From NCBI GenBank assembly GCA_964223495.1, contig CAXQGL010000060.1, positions 1 to 64,000 of the forward strand: DNA of 64,000 nucleotides, in the 5' to 3' direction. The notes under the pieces are model-generated. The model had not been told where the DNA came from and ran no database searches. It saw nothing but the letters and a program-made list of their open reading frames with translations. The DNA comes from UBA8752 sp964223495 (GTDB lineage Bacteria; Bacteroidota; Bacteroidia; Flavobacteriales_D; Sanyastnellaceae). The position numbers and the translations under genes are program-made. Shown here piece by piece: positions 26,721-34,275 of this stretch. Position 1 is the stretch's first letter. Every line of letters starts with the position of its first letter.

Positions 26721-28223
26721 TCAGTCCTTCCATACCAGCGTGAATACCGTTCCTGCTCCCGGCTCCGACCTGCACTCCACCCGGCTGCCATGACGGTCCG
26801 CAATCGCTTTGACCATGGGCAATCCAAGCCCTGATCCGCTTCCCCTCGTCGTGAATCTCGGCTCGAAAATCCGCTCGAGTGTATCGCTGTCCATTCCGGG
26901 TCCCGAATCCACCACTTCGACACGAATGGGGTCATGAAAAACATGGATTCCCACCGTTCCAGCTCCATTTCCAATGGCTTGTTGGGCGTTCAACACGAGA
27001 TTCTGGAACAACCTGACCATCTGATCGGCATCGCATTCCAGCTCGAGGTCCCCTTCCATGTGCAACTCCGGCCCCACGCGAGGTTTGCTGAGCAGGTCCA
27101 CCACCTGCTCCAATATGCTCCGAAGGGAAACCGCCCTCATTTCCCCATGGGGCAACCTCGCGAGCGTGCTGAATTCATCCGCAATCCGCGACAGAACATC
27201 AATCTGCCCCTGCAACACTTCCGAAAGGGACACCACCCTCTCCCTCAAGTCTGAAGGGTCGGTCGTCCCGTCCTTCGCCCTGCGCTCCAATTGTTGTATT
27301 CCCAGTTTCATCGGGGTCAAGGGGTTCTTGATCTCATGGGCCACCTGCATGGCCATCTCCCGCCAGGCGCTTTCCCGCTCCGACTGTGCCAGGGCAGATG
27401 CCGAGCGCCGGACGTTCTCGGCCATCCTGTTGTACCGCTCCACGAGGCGCGCAATTTCATCCCCATGACCCGCGTCGTACTGGAGGGGCTCGGACGCGGC
27501 GCCCTTGGAAACATCCATGCGTTCCATCATGGCGCCCAACCTGGAAAGTGGTCGCGATATGGATCGGGCCAATAGAAAGGAAAGTGCTGTCGCTGCGAGG
27601 AACACCAAGACGAACACGGCGCCGAGATTCCAGAGAAAATCCCTTCGGCCTCCAGCTTCCAGCGCTCGGGAAGCGTATCGCAAGGCCACCAGCGCAACGG
27701 GCCTTTCCTCTACGTTCGTCTGGTACCAATATGCCAGATAGTCGCCATCGCCGATGGGCACCTCCAAGCGGCCCGCCCCTTGTGCCATCGCAATGAGCAC
27801 TTCAGGGTCCACATCCAAAGGAAAGCCCCTCTCTTCCGGCCGCTCAAAAGAAGAGGTGACGAACAATGACCCATCCAGTCGATACACCGCCAACGGAAGG
27901 CCGTGCACCTCCTCCGTCTCCACGATCCAATCGGCGAACCCACCAGGCATCACCGTCCAACTCAGGGATGTCGCTTCCACGGTATCGCCAACTGCACTTC
28001 TGAGTGCGAACCTCAGGCTGCTGGCCACCGCTTCTTCCTTCCGGATCAGACGGGCCGCATTGTAGTCCTCGTCCAATCGGGCGAAACCGATGAACGTCGC
28101 GGCACCGGTCAGGAGGAAACCCAACAGGACCACGCCGAACATGGCGAGGAACAAACGTTGTCGTAAGGAAAACCGAATCAAGCCTGTGGGATCAACCTTC
28201 AAGCGCTTCCGCGCCGCCCACAA
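26721..28223 (-). CDS. NtrY-like HAMP sensor histidine kinase
   Basis: 500 aa. Two membrane segments (about 24-46 and 198-219) bracket an extracytoplasmic sensor region, then a HAMP domain (about 220-275). The kinase core has QVAHEIKNPLTPMK (His296), a conserved variant of the NtrY family, and GSGSGLGLPMVKAIA near residue 470. Its start lies inside the last 32 nt of atpG on the same strand; a shorter start is possible. No response regulator is adjacent. It sits between the ATP synthase genes and the SusC gene, in the same direction, so its partner is unclear. Confidence 0.88.
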   Translation of the reverse strand: MWAARKRLKVDPTGLIRFSLRQRLFLAMFGVVLLGFLLTGAATFIGFARLDEDYNAARLIRKEEAVASSLRFALRSAVGDTVEATSLSWTVMPGGFADWIVETEEVHGLPLAVYRLDGSLFVTSSFERPEERGFPLDVDPEVLIAMAQGAGRLEVPIGDGDYLAYWYQTNVEERPVALVALRYASRALEAGGRRDFLWNLGAVFVLVFLAATALSFLLARSISRPLSRLGAMMERMDVSKGAASEPLQYDAGHGDEIARLVERYNRMAENVRRSASALAQSERESAWREMAMQVAHEIKNPLTPMKLGIQQLERRAKDGTTDPSDLRERVVSLSEVLQGQIDVLSRIADEFSTLARLPHGEMRAVSLRSILEQVVDLLSKPRVGPELHMEGDLELECDADQMVRLFQNLVLNAQQAIGNGAGTVGIHVFHDPIRVEVVDSGPGMDSDTLERIFEPRFTTRGSGSGLGLPMVKAIADRHGSRVECRSEPGAGTVFTLVWKD

Positions 28224-29070
28224 TCTCGAGAATTTCTGCGGTAATGGCCGCCTGACGGGCCTTGTTGTAGCTCAGCTTGAGGTCACGCAGGAGTTCTCCG
28301 GCGTTCTCGGTGGCCTTGTGCATGGCTGTCATCCGGGCCCCGTGCTCAGAAGCGTGGCTGTCCAACAAGGCTTTGTACAACTGTACTTTCAAGGTGTTGG
28401 GCACAATGTTGGACGCGATTTCCTCCCGGCTGGGCTCAAAGATGTAGTCCACCTCAGTGGTGCTGCCCTGATCGTCGGCAGACTGCTCGATGGGCAACAT
28501 CTGCTCGCACTGGACGTCCTGAACGGCCGCATTCACGAACCTGTTGTACAAGATTTCCACCCGGTCATAATCCCCTTGGGAGAAGCCGCCCATCACTGCC
28601 TCCGCCACTTCTGAAGTATGGGCGAAGTCCAGATTGTCGAAGATGAAATTCGGTTCATGCTCCATGCCCAGCTTGGTGAAATGCTCCGTTCGGCGGAACA
28701 CATCCCCTCCTTTTTTTCCGAGACAGAGAATGTGAACCTCGGCACCCTTCAGGTCAGCGAGCCGGCTTTGGGCCAACTTGATGATGTTGTTGTTGAATGG
28801 CCCGCACAGTCCGCGGTTCGATGTGATTGCCACAAGCAGGACTTTCTTCGCCTCCCGCTCCACGGCGTAGGGGTTCTCGGACGCGTCCAACGAACCGCTC
28901 ACATTGACCAGGATCTCCTGCAACTTCTCGGCATAAGGACGCATCTGGGTAATCGCATCCTGCGCACGGCGCAGTTTTGCCGCAGAGACCAATTTCATGG
29001 CCTGCGTGATCTGCCGGGTGCTGCCGACGGATGCGATGCGGTTCCTGACTTCCTTGAGACCTCCAGCCAT
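28192..29070 (-). CDS. atpG: ATP synthase F1 gamma subunit
   Basis: 292 aa. The gamma subunit is the rotor shaft turning inside the alpha3beta3 head. The N-terminal segment LKEVRNRIASVGSTRQITQAMKLVSAAKLRRAQ is the conserved coiled-coil start, SNRGLCGPFNNNI the central Rossmann-like part and SEHGARMTAMHKATENAGELLRDLKLSYNKARQAAITAEILEIVGGAEAL the C-terminal helix. It follows atpA by 13 nt. atpD and atpC are not in the window, a usual split in Bacteroidota. Confidence 0.96.
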   Translation of the reverse strand: MAGGLKEVRNRIASVGSTRQITQAMKLVSAAKLRRAQDAITQMRPYAEKLQEILVNVSGSLDASENPYAVEREAKKVLLVAITSNRGLCGPFNNNIIKLAQSRLADLKGAEVHILCLGKKGGDVFRRTEHFTKLGMEHEPNFIFDNLDFAHTSEVAEAVMGGFSQGDYDRVEILYNRFVNAAVQDVQCEQMLPIEQSADDQGSTTEVDYIFEPSREEIASNIVPNTLKVQLYKALLDSHASEHGARMTAMHKATENAGELLRDLKLSYNKARQAAITAEILEIVGGAEALEG

Positions 29071-29083
29071 CGTTCAGTCCTCC

Positions 29084-30667
29084 TTAGGCTCCGGCGAATT
29101 GCTTCGACACCTCTCCGGCTGCTTCCGTCATCACGGCCTGGGCTTCATCTGAATACTTACCGCTCTTCAGTTCCGCCATGGTGTCGGCGTGCTTGGTGCG
29201 GAGGTAGTCGAGATAAGCCGTTTCGAATTCCTTGACCTTGTCCACCGGCACTTCCTTCAGCAGGTTCTTCGTTCCGGCATAAATGATGGCCGTCTGCTCT
29301 TCCACCGGCATGGGTGAATTCAAATTCTGCTTCAGGATCTCCACGTTCCGCATGCCCTTGTCGAGCACAGCCTTGGTCGCATCGTCCAAGTCGGAACCGA
29401 ACTTGGCGAACGCCTCCAACTCACGATACTGCGCCTGGTCGAGCTTCAGCGTTCCCGAGACCTTCTTCATCGACTTGATCTGGGCCGATCCACCCACACG
29501 GCTCACCGAAATGCCGACGTTGATGGCCGGACGGACACCAGACAGGAACAGGCTGCTCTCCAAGAAGATCTGGCCGTCCGTGATGGAGATCACATTCGTG
29601 GGAATGTACGCGGACACGTCACCCGCCTGTGTCTCGATGATGGGCAGGGCCGTCAGGGATCCTCCCCCTTTGACCAAGGAGCGGATGCTTTCGGGCAAAT
29701 CGTTCATGTCCTTCGCGATGCCGTCATCCGAAATCACCTTCGCGGCCCGCTCCAGCAGGCGGCTGTGCAGATAGAAGACATCCCCCGGGTATGCCTCACG
29801 GCCCGGTGGGCGTCGCAGCAACAGGGAAACCTCACGGTAGGCCACGGCCTGCTTGGACAAATCATCATACACGACCAGCGCGGGGTTCCCCGTGTCGCGG
29901 AAGAACTCCCCGATGGCAGCTCCCGTGAAGGGCGCATAAAACTGCAGCGGGGCCGGATCCGATGCCGTTGCCGCCACCACCACGGTGTACGCCATGGCGC
30001 CAGCCTCTTCCAAGGTCTGAACGATGCCGGCTACAGTCGAGCCTTTCTGACCAATGGCGACATAGATGCAGAATACCGGTTCTCCGGCGTCATAGAATTC
30101 CTTCTGGTTGATGATGGTGTCCACCGCCACCGTCGTCTTTCCGGTCTGACGGTCGCCGATGATCAACTCTCGTTGGCCACGGCCAATCGGAATCATCGAG
30201 TCCACAGCCTTGATGCCTGTTTGCAGGGGCTCGTTCACCGGCTGTCGGAAAATCACACCCGGGGCCTTGCGCTCCATGGGCATCTCATAGAGGTCGCCCT
30301 CGATATGCCCCTTGCCGTCAATGGGCTCACCCAAGGTGTTGACCACCCGGCCCAGCATGCCGCGGCCCACCTTCACGGAGGCGATTCGGTTCAGGCGCTT
30401 GACTGAAGAACCCTCCTTGAGTTCCCCGGAAGGCTCGAGCAATACCGCACCGACATTGTCCTCTTCGAGGTTCAATGCGATGCCCCGCACCCCATTCTCG
30501 AATTCAATGAGTTCTCCGGCCTGTACGTTGGAGAGGCCGTAAATGCGGGCGATGCCGTCTCCTACCTGGAGCACGGTTCCAACCTCCTGAAGGTCGGCGT
30601 CGGTTTGGTTTCCGGCCAGCTGCTCTCGCAGGATGGCGGATACTTCGGCGGGTTTGATCTGGGACAT
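29084..30667 (-). CDS. atpA: ATP synthase F1 alpha subunit
   Basis: 527 aa. Non-catalytic nucleotide-binding subunit of the F1 head. The P-loop GDRQTGKTTVA and the family signature PAINVGISVSRVGGSAQ are present, as is the N-terminal beta-barrel (VLQVGDGIARIYGLSNVQAGELIEF) and the alpha-type DIINQKEF. Fifteen nucleotides separate it from atpH. Standard length. Confidence 0.97.
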   Translation of the reverse strand: MSQIKPAEVSAILREQLAGNQTDADLQEVGTVLQVGDGIARIYGLSNVQAGELIEFENGVRGIALNLEEDNVGAVLLEPSGELKEGSSVKRLNRIASVKVGRGMLGRVVNTLGEPIDGKGHIEGDLYEMPMERKAPGVIFRQPVNEPLQTGIKAVDSMIPIGRGQRELIIGDRQTGKTTVAVDTIINQKEFYDAGEPVFCIYVAIGQKGSTVAGIVQTLEEAGAMAYTVVVAATASDPAPLQFYAPFTGAAIGEFFRDTGNPALVVYDDLSKQAVAYREVSLLLRRPPGREAYPGDVFYLHSRLLERAAKVISDDGIAKDMNDLPESIRSLVKGGGSLTALPIIETQAGDVSAYIPTNVISITDGQIFLESSLFLSGVRPAINVGISVSRVGGSAQIKSMKKVSGTLKLDQAQYRELEAFAKFGSDLDDATKAVLDKGMRNVEILKQNLNSPMPVEEQTAIIYAGTKNLLKEVPVDKVKEFETAYLDYLRTKHADTMAELKSGKYSDEAQAVMTEAAGEVSKQFAGA

Positions 30668-30682
30668 GAATTGAAAATGCGC

Positions 30683-31237
30683 TCAGTAAGCCGGTTCGTA
30701 TGGGTTGTTGGTAAGGTTGCGGTGCATCGACCTCAGGGTCTGAAACACCGTGGCGTCGATCATCCTGTCTCCGACCCGCAGCTTGAAGCCACCGATCAGA
30801 TGGGGGTCGACCTTCTCTGACAGCTCCACGCCTCCCTCGTGGACCTTGCTGATCAATTGATTGATTTCCGCCCTTCGGGCATCATCAAGTGGTGCTGCTG
30901 TCACGACCTCCGCCATGACGATGCCGCGCTCCTCACGCACCAAGGACACAAATGCGCTGGCCATGTCCGCCAACAACCCGGCCCTCCCCTTCTTCGCCAA
31001 CAGGGCGAGAAAGTCCACGGACAGGGCATGGGCGCCGGCAAAAGCCGCACGCACGATGGCTTCCTTCTTCTCCGGTCGGATCACGGGGCTGCCCAGAACA
31101 GCAGCCAGCTCGCGGTTGTCCGCCACCGTTTCAGCCAGGGCGCGCATATCGCGATCCACCACATCCACGGCCCCCTGCTCCTTGCAAAGCGTCAGCAGGG
31201 ACTTGCCATAACGTCGTGCAACTGCGGATGCGGCCAT
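30683..31237 (-). CDS. atpH: ATP synthase F1 delta subunit
   Basis: 184 aa. The delta subunit (OSCP) joins the top of F1 to the stator b subunits. It has the six-helix N-terminal domain beginning VARRYGKSLLTLCKEQG, and the conserved C-terminal DPHLIGGFKLRVGDRMIDATV. The stop lies 15 nt from the atpA start and 4 nt separate its start from the atpF stop, so it is coupled within the cluster. Confidence 0.93.
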   Translation of the reverse strand: MAASAVARRYGKSLLTLCKEQGAVDVVDRDMRALAETVADNRELAAVLGSPVIRPEKKEAIVRAAFAGAHALSVDFLALLAKKGRAGLLADMASAFVSLVREERGIVMAEVVTAAPLDDARRAEINQLISKVHEGGVELSEKVDPHLIGGFKLRVGDRMIDATVFQTLRSMHRNLTNNPYEPAY

Positions 31238-31241
31238 GGTG

Positions 31242-31739
31242 TCAGTTGAGTTTCGAGTCTGAGATCATGCGGCCAATCAGCTCCTGCTGGGCCGCATCAT
31301 CACCGAGCTCCTTGCGCACAAGCTGCTCTGCGATTTCCAAGCTGAGTTTGGCGACTTCGGCCTTGAGCTCGGCAACCGCAGCTGCACGCTCTCCGTCAAT
31401 GGCCTGCTTGGCTTGCGCAATCATGCGCTCGCCCTCTTCCTTCGCCTGGCCCTTGGCCTCCGAGACCAACCGGTCCGCCATGCCGCGCGCGTCACGCAGC
31501 ATGCCATCCCGCTCCGCACGCGCCTCTTGGAGGAGGCGCTCGTTGTCGGAATGAAGGTTCTCGATTTCGGCACGGGCCTCCTTGGCCGCATTCAGTGCGC
31601 CGGCAATCTCCTCCTCGCGGGCCTTCAATCCCTCAAGAATGGGCCCCCAGGCCATCTTCTTGAGCAGATACAGGACCACCAGAAAGGAGACCGACGCCCA
31701 AACGACGGTTCCCAAGGCGGGTGACAACAACGCATCCAT
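31242..31739 (-). CDS. atpF: ATP synthase Fo b subunit
   Basis: 165 aa from ATG 31739. An N-terminal membrane helix (TVVWASVSFLVVLYLLKKMAWGPIL) is followed by a long charged helix rich in Ala, Glu, Lys and Arg (REEEIAGALNAAKEARAE..), the dimeric stator stalk. The frame is open to 31814 but the start at 31739 places the membrane helix correctly. atpE ends 19 nt upstream. Confidence 0.94.
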   Translation of the reverse strand: MDALLSPALGTVVWASVSFLVVLYLLKKMAWGPILEGLKAREEEIAGALNAAKEARAEIENLHSDNERLLQEARAERDGMLRDARGMADRLVSEAKGQAKEEGERMIAQAKQAIDGERAAAVAELKAEVAKLSLEIAEQLVRKELGDDAAQQELIGRMISDSKLN

Positions 31740-31758
31740 GATCAGGGTGCGGGTTGAA

Positions 31759-32001
31759 TCAGGAGAATACGACCAGCAGGCAGAGGATGACCGAGAACAG
31801 AGCGACACCCTCAACGAGAGCGGCTGCCACGATCATGTTTGCCCTGAGGTCTCCGATCATCTCGGGCTGACGGGCCATGGCCTCCAGTGCAGAGCCACCG
31901 ATGCGGCCTACACCGATACCGGCACCTACTGCTGCGACGCCGGCGCCGAGTCCTGCGAGGCCTTGATTCATGGATTCCAGAAGGATCATTGCGAGTTCCA
32001 T
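31759..32001 (-). CDS. atpE: ATP synthase Fo c subunit
   Basis: 80 aa from ATG 32001. Two membrane helices: GLGAGVAAVGAGIGVGRIGGSALEAMARQPE (Gly/Ala-rich first helix and conserved polar loop RQPE), then ANMIVAAALVEGVALFSVILCLLVVF with the ion-carrying glutamate in LVEGVALF. The lack of a Gln/Ser pattern around this Glu fits proton coupling. The c-ring rotates against subunit a. Confidence 0.94.
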   Translation of the reverse strand: MELAMILLESMNQGLAGLGAGVAAVGAGIGVGRIGGSALEAMARQPEMIGDLRANMIVAAALVEGVALFSVILCLLVVFS

Positions 32002-32032
32002 GTTGGTATGGATTTGGGTTGGTTGTGTTGTC

Positions 32033-33160
32033 TTAATGGTGTGCTTCATGCGTGGCCTCGCCGAAATACAAAGCGGCAAGCAGGGTAAACACATACGCCT
32101 GAAGGAAAGCCACCAAAAATTCGATGAGGTACATGAAAATCATGAAGAGCGTCGAGAAGACGCCCGCTCCGTAGCCTGCACCTGAGCCGAATTGCTCATT
32201 GAGGATGAAGACGAGTGAGGTGAAGGACAGGATGATCACGTGACCGGCCGTGATGTTTGCGGTCAAACGGATCATCAGGATTGAGGGCTTCATGAAAATA
32301 CTCATGATCTCAATCGGCACGAGAATGAACTTGATGGGCAGCGGCACCCCGGGAGGCCAAAGGATGTGGCCCCAGTAATGCTTGTTGCCCGACACCGTCG
32401 TGATGATGAACACGAACGTCGCCATCACGATGGTGATGCCGAGTGTCCCGGTGATGTTGAATCCCCCGAGGAATGGAATCAGACCCAACAGGTTGCTGAA
32501 CAGGATGAAGAAGAAAACCGTCAACAGGAAAGGCGTGTAGCGTTCCGCCTTCTTCTCACCGATGCTGGGAACGGCCACTTCGTCCCGAATGAACAAGACA
32601 AGGGGCTCGAGGAAATTCTGCAGACCCGAAGGTGCTTGCCCTTTTCTCGCCGAATAGGCGCGCCCGGCCTTGCCGAACAGGAACAGGATGAGGCCCATCA
32701 TGAACAGCATTCCGAACACGCTCTTCGTGATGGAAAAATCAATGATGGCCACCGAGCCGTGGTCATGACCCGCGTGATCCTCGTGGGCGTGCGCGTCATG
32801 ATGGCCATGACCGCTTGGTTCATGGTCATATGCCTCGAGCATGCCCGTCTCGTGGTTGAGCAAGTACCACAACCCTGAGCTTCCCTGGTGTGCACCGTGG
32901 TGGAGGGCACTGCTCATGAAGACATCGAATTGCCCGGTGCCCGGGGCATATGAAATCACGGGAAGGGGGATGTGGACATCACCGAAGAAGTGAATCTCAT
33001 GCGCATCCTGAACGTGATGCACAATGAACTCTCCTGCCACGAACCCCTCCTTGGACTCACTGGATTCCGCCGCGGATGCGTATCCTGCAATCAGCAGGCT
33101 CCACATGACGACACCACATTTCAGGGCTCTCCGATAGGTCCGGGGGAGGAGGGGGTACAT
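32033..33160 (-). CDS. atpB: ATP synthase Fo a subunit, His-rich N-terminal domain
   Basis: 375 aa. The C-terminal two thirds is a normal subunit a, with SNLLGLIPFLGG and the essential arginine in LMIRLTANITAGH, forming the proton half-channels next to the c-ring. The N-terminus starts with a signal peptide (SLLIAGYASA) and a periplasmic region (about 30-135) that holds nine histidines between residues 113 and 134. Bacteroidota often have an extra N-terminal domain here; the histidine run could bind metal. Last gene of the group by transcription is the kinase at 26.7 kb; atpB is the first Fo gene. Confidence 0.93.
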   Translation of the reverse strand: MYPLLPRTYRRALKCGVVMWSLLIAGYASAAESSESKEGFVAGEFIVHHVQDAHEIHFFGDVHIPLPVISYAPGTGQFDVFMSSALHHGAHQGSSGLWYLLNHETGMLEAYDHEPSGHGHHDAHAHEDHAGHDHGSVAIIDFSITKSVFGMLFMMGLILFLFGKAGRAYSARKGQAPSGLQNFLEPLVLFIRDEVAVPSIGEKKAERYTPFLLTVFFFILFSNLLGLIPFLGGFNITGTLGITIVMATFVFIITTVSGNKHYWGHILWPPGVPLPIKFILVPIEIMSIFMKPSILMIRLTANITAGHVIILSFTSLVFILNEQFGSGAGYGAGVFSTLFMIFMYLIEFLVAFLQAYVFTLLAALYFGEATHEAHH

Positions 33161-33184
33161 GATCGCTACCTGCGAATTTGGGTG

Positions 33185-33192
33185 CGAAGATA
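33185..33192 (-). promoter_or_regulatory. Possible -7 element upstream of atpB
   Basis: On the minus strand TATCTTCG, one mismatch from TAnnTTTG, ends 24 nt before the atpB ATG. No TTG is seen at the usual distance upstream, so it is weak evidence on its own. It would let atpBEFHAG be expressed apart from the atpI/atpZ-like genes. Confidence 0.35.
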
Positions 33193-33244
33193 GTGTCCGA
33201 TTTCCTTCCTGCCCATCCCCTTCATAAAGTCGTCCACCGAAGGG

Positions 33245-33625
33245 TCAGGAAGGGTCTTGTGGAGGTTGCACATGACGCATGGCCTCTGCCACCAGAATGC
33301 CCGTGAAAGCCAAGTATACCAAGTAGGAAGCCATGCCGAAAACCACCGGGTCCGGCCCATCCTTTACGAGGTACACCAAGATCACGACCAACATCAGCAT
33401 CATCTTGATCAAGGTGGTCAGCATGATCTTGCGAACCTGACTTCCATGACGGCCGGCTCGACCCGGTCTCAACCACCATTCCAGTGAGGGGGTCAGCACG
33501 GCCAAGGTGAGGATGACGGCCGTCATGGGTCCTTGCACTGATTCCGTCATCAACGGTGGCTCCAGCGTGTAGACCAACAACAGGAACCCCAGCGCGGTCA
33601 GGGTGTTGAGCAAAAGGAATTTCAT
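33245..33625 (-). CDS. AtpI-like small membrane protein
   Basis: 126 aa from ATG 33625, with about four predicted membrane segments (LLNTLTALGFLLLVYTL, TAVILTLAVLTP, MLTTLIKMMLMLVVILVYLV, ASYLVYLAFTGILVAEAM). It resembles the small membrane proteins of the ATP synthase operon (AtpI-like, assisting c-ring assembly), and lies 84 nt before atpB. Its start overlaps the stop of the AtpZ-like gene by 4 nt. Role inferred mainly from position. Confidence 0.65.
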   Translation of the reverse strand: MKFLLLNTLTALGFLLLVYTLEPPLMTESVQGPMTAVILTLAVLTPSLEWWLRPGRAGRHGSQVRKIMLTTLIKMMLMLVVILVYLVKDGPDPVVFGMASYLVYLAFTGILVAEAMRHVQPPQDPS

Positions 33626-33846
33626 CGCTTCAGACTGCGTATGACCATGGTGAAGGACGCGGCCATGCCGATCAACGCGCACAATGCGGTGCCCCAGGCC
33701 ACGGAATGTCCAGCGGCGGCGTCCCAACGGGAACCCAACCAGGCGCCACCCCCAATTCCGGCGGCGAGGGTCGTGACCACGCCCATGTGGCGCATGGCAC
33801 CCTGCGCTCCTTCAGGCCGATTGCTGGAGGGGCGCTTGCTCGACAT
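33622..33846 (-). CDS. AtpZ/AtpI family protein
   Basis: 74 aa. Two short hydrophobic segments (MGVVTTLAAGIGGGAWLGSRWD and GTALCALIGMAASFTMVIRSL) joined by a small loop; the GGGAWLGSRWD pattern is typical of AtpZ/AtpI proteins, thought to help ATP synthase assembly or Mg transport. Overlap of 4 nt with the next gene, and its start overlaps the bactofilin 3' end by 35 nt, so these genes are coupled. Confidence 0.75.
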   Translation of the reverse strand: MSSKRPSSNRPEGAQGAMRHMGVVTTLAAGIGGGAWLGSRWDAAAGHSVAWGTALCALIGMAASFTMVIRSLKR

Positions 33847-34246
33847 CGTCCTCTTTCATCGCGCCTCCCTTGCTGCCGGCCAATTTGACTTCCGGCTCGG
33901 CATCCAGCCGGCAGGTGCCCACAATCTGGGCGCCGGCTTCAACGGCCATTCTTCCGTATTGGATTTCACCATCCACCCGACTCGAGGCCTTCAGGCTCAA
34001 CAGCCCCGCCACACGAAGCTCTCCAAGCACCAACCCTTCAGATTCGCAATCCATGCAATCCACCCGGCCCTCGACACGACCACCCGCACCGATCACCAAA
34101 CGACCGGAAGTGTGGATGTCCCCCTTGAAGGACCCGTCGATGCGGATGCTGCCCTCACTGCGGATGCTGCCCTCCATGTGGGTTCCCTCCACGATTCGGT
34201 TGATGCCCTGTTCCAGGGATACGTCGTTGGTCCTTTGCCTGGCCAT
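33812..34246 (-). CDS. Bactofilin (polymer-forming cytoskeletal protein)
   Basis: 144 aa. The middle (about 20-120) is a run of short beta repeats of the type EGS/GEI/VEG with Gly turns (HMEGSIRSEGSIRIDGSFKGDI, GRVEGRVDC), the right-handed beta-helix of bactofilins, flanked by short tails. Bactofilins polymerise without nucleotide and help shape the cell or position wall enzymes. It lies between sprE (30 nt upstream) and the AtpZ-like gene. A close M23 peptidase is divergent at 37.1 kb, a pairing known for bactofilins. Confidence 0.88.
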   Translation of the reverse strand: MARQRTNDVSLEQGINRIVEGTHMEGSIRSEGSIRIDGSFKGDIHTSGRLVIGAGGRVEGRVDCMDCESEGLVLGELRVAGLLSLKASSRVDGEIQYGRMAVEAGAQIVGTCRLDAEPEVKLAGSKGGAMKEDDVEQAPLQQSA

Positions 34247-34275
34247 GGTTTCCTCTCGATAATCGAAGTTGACCT

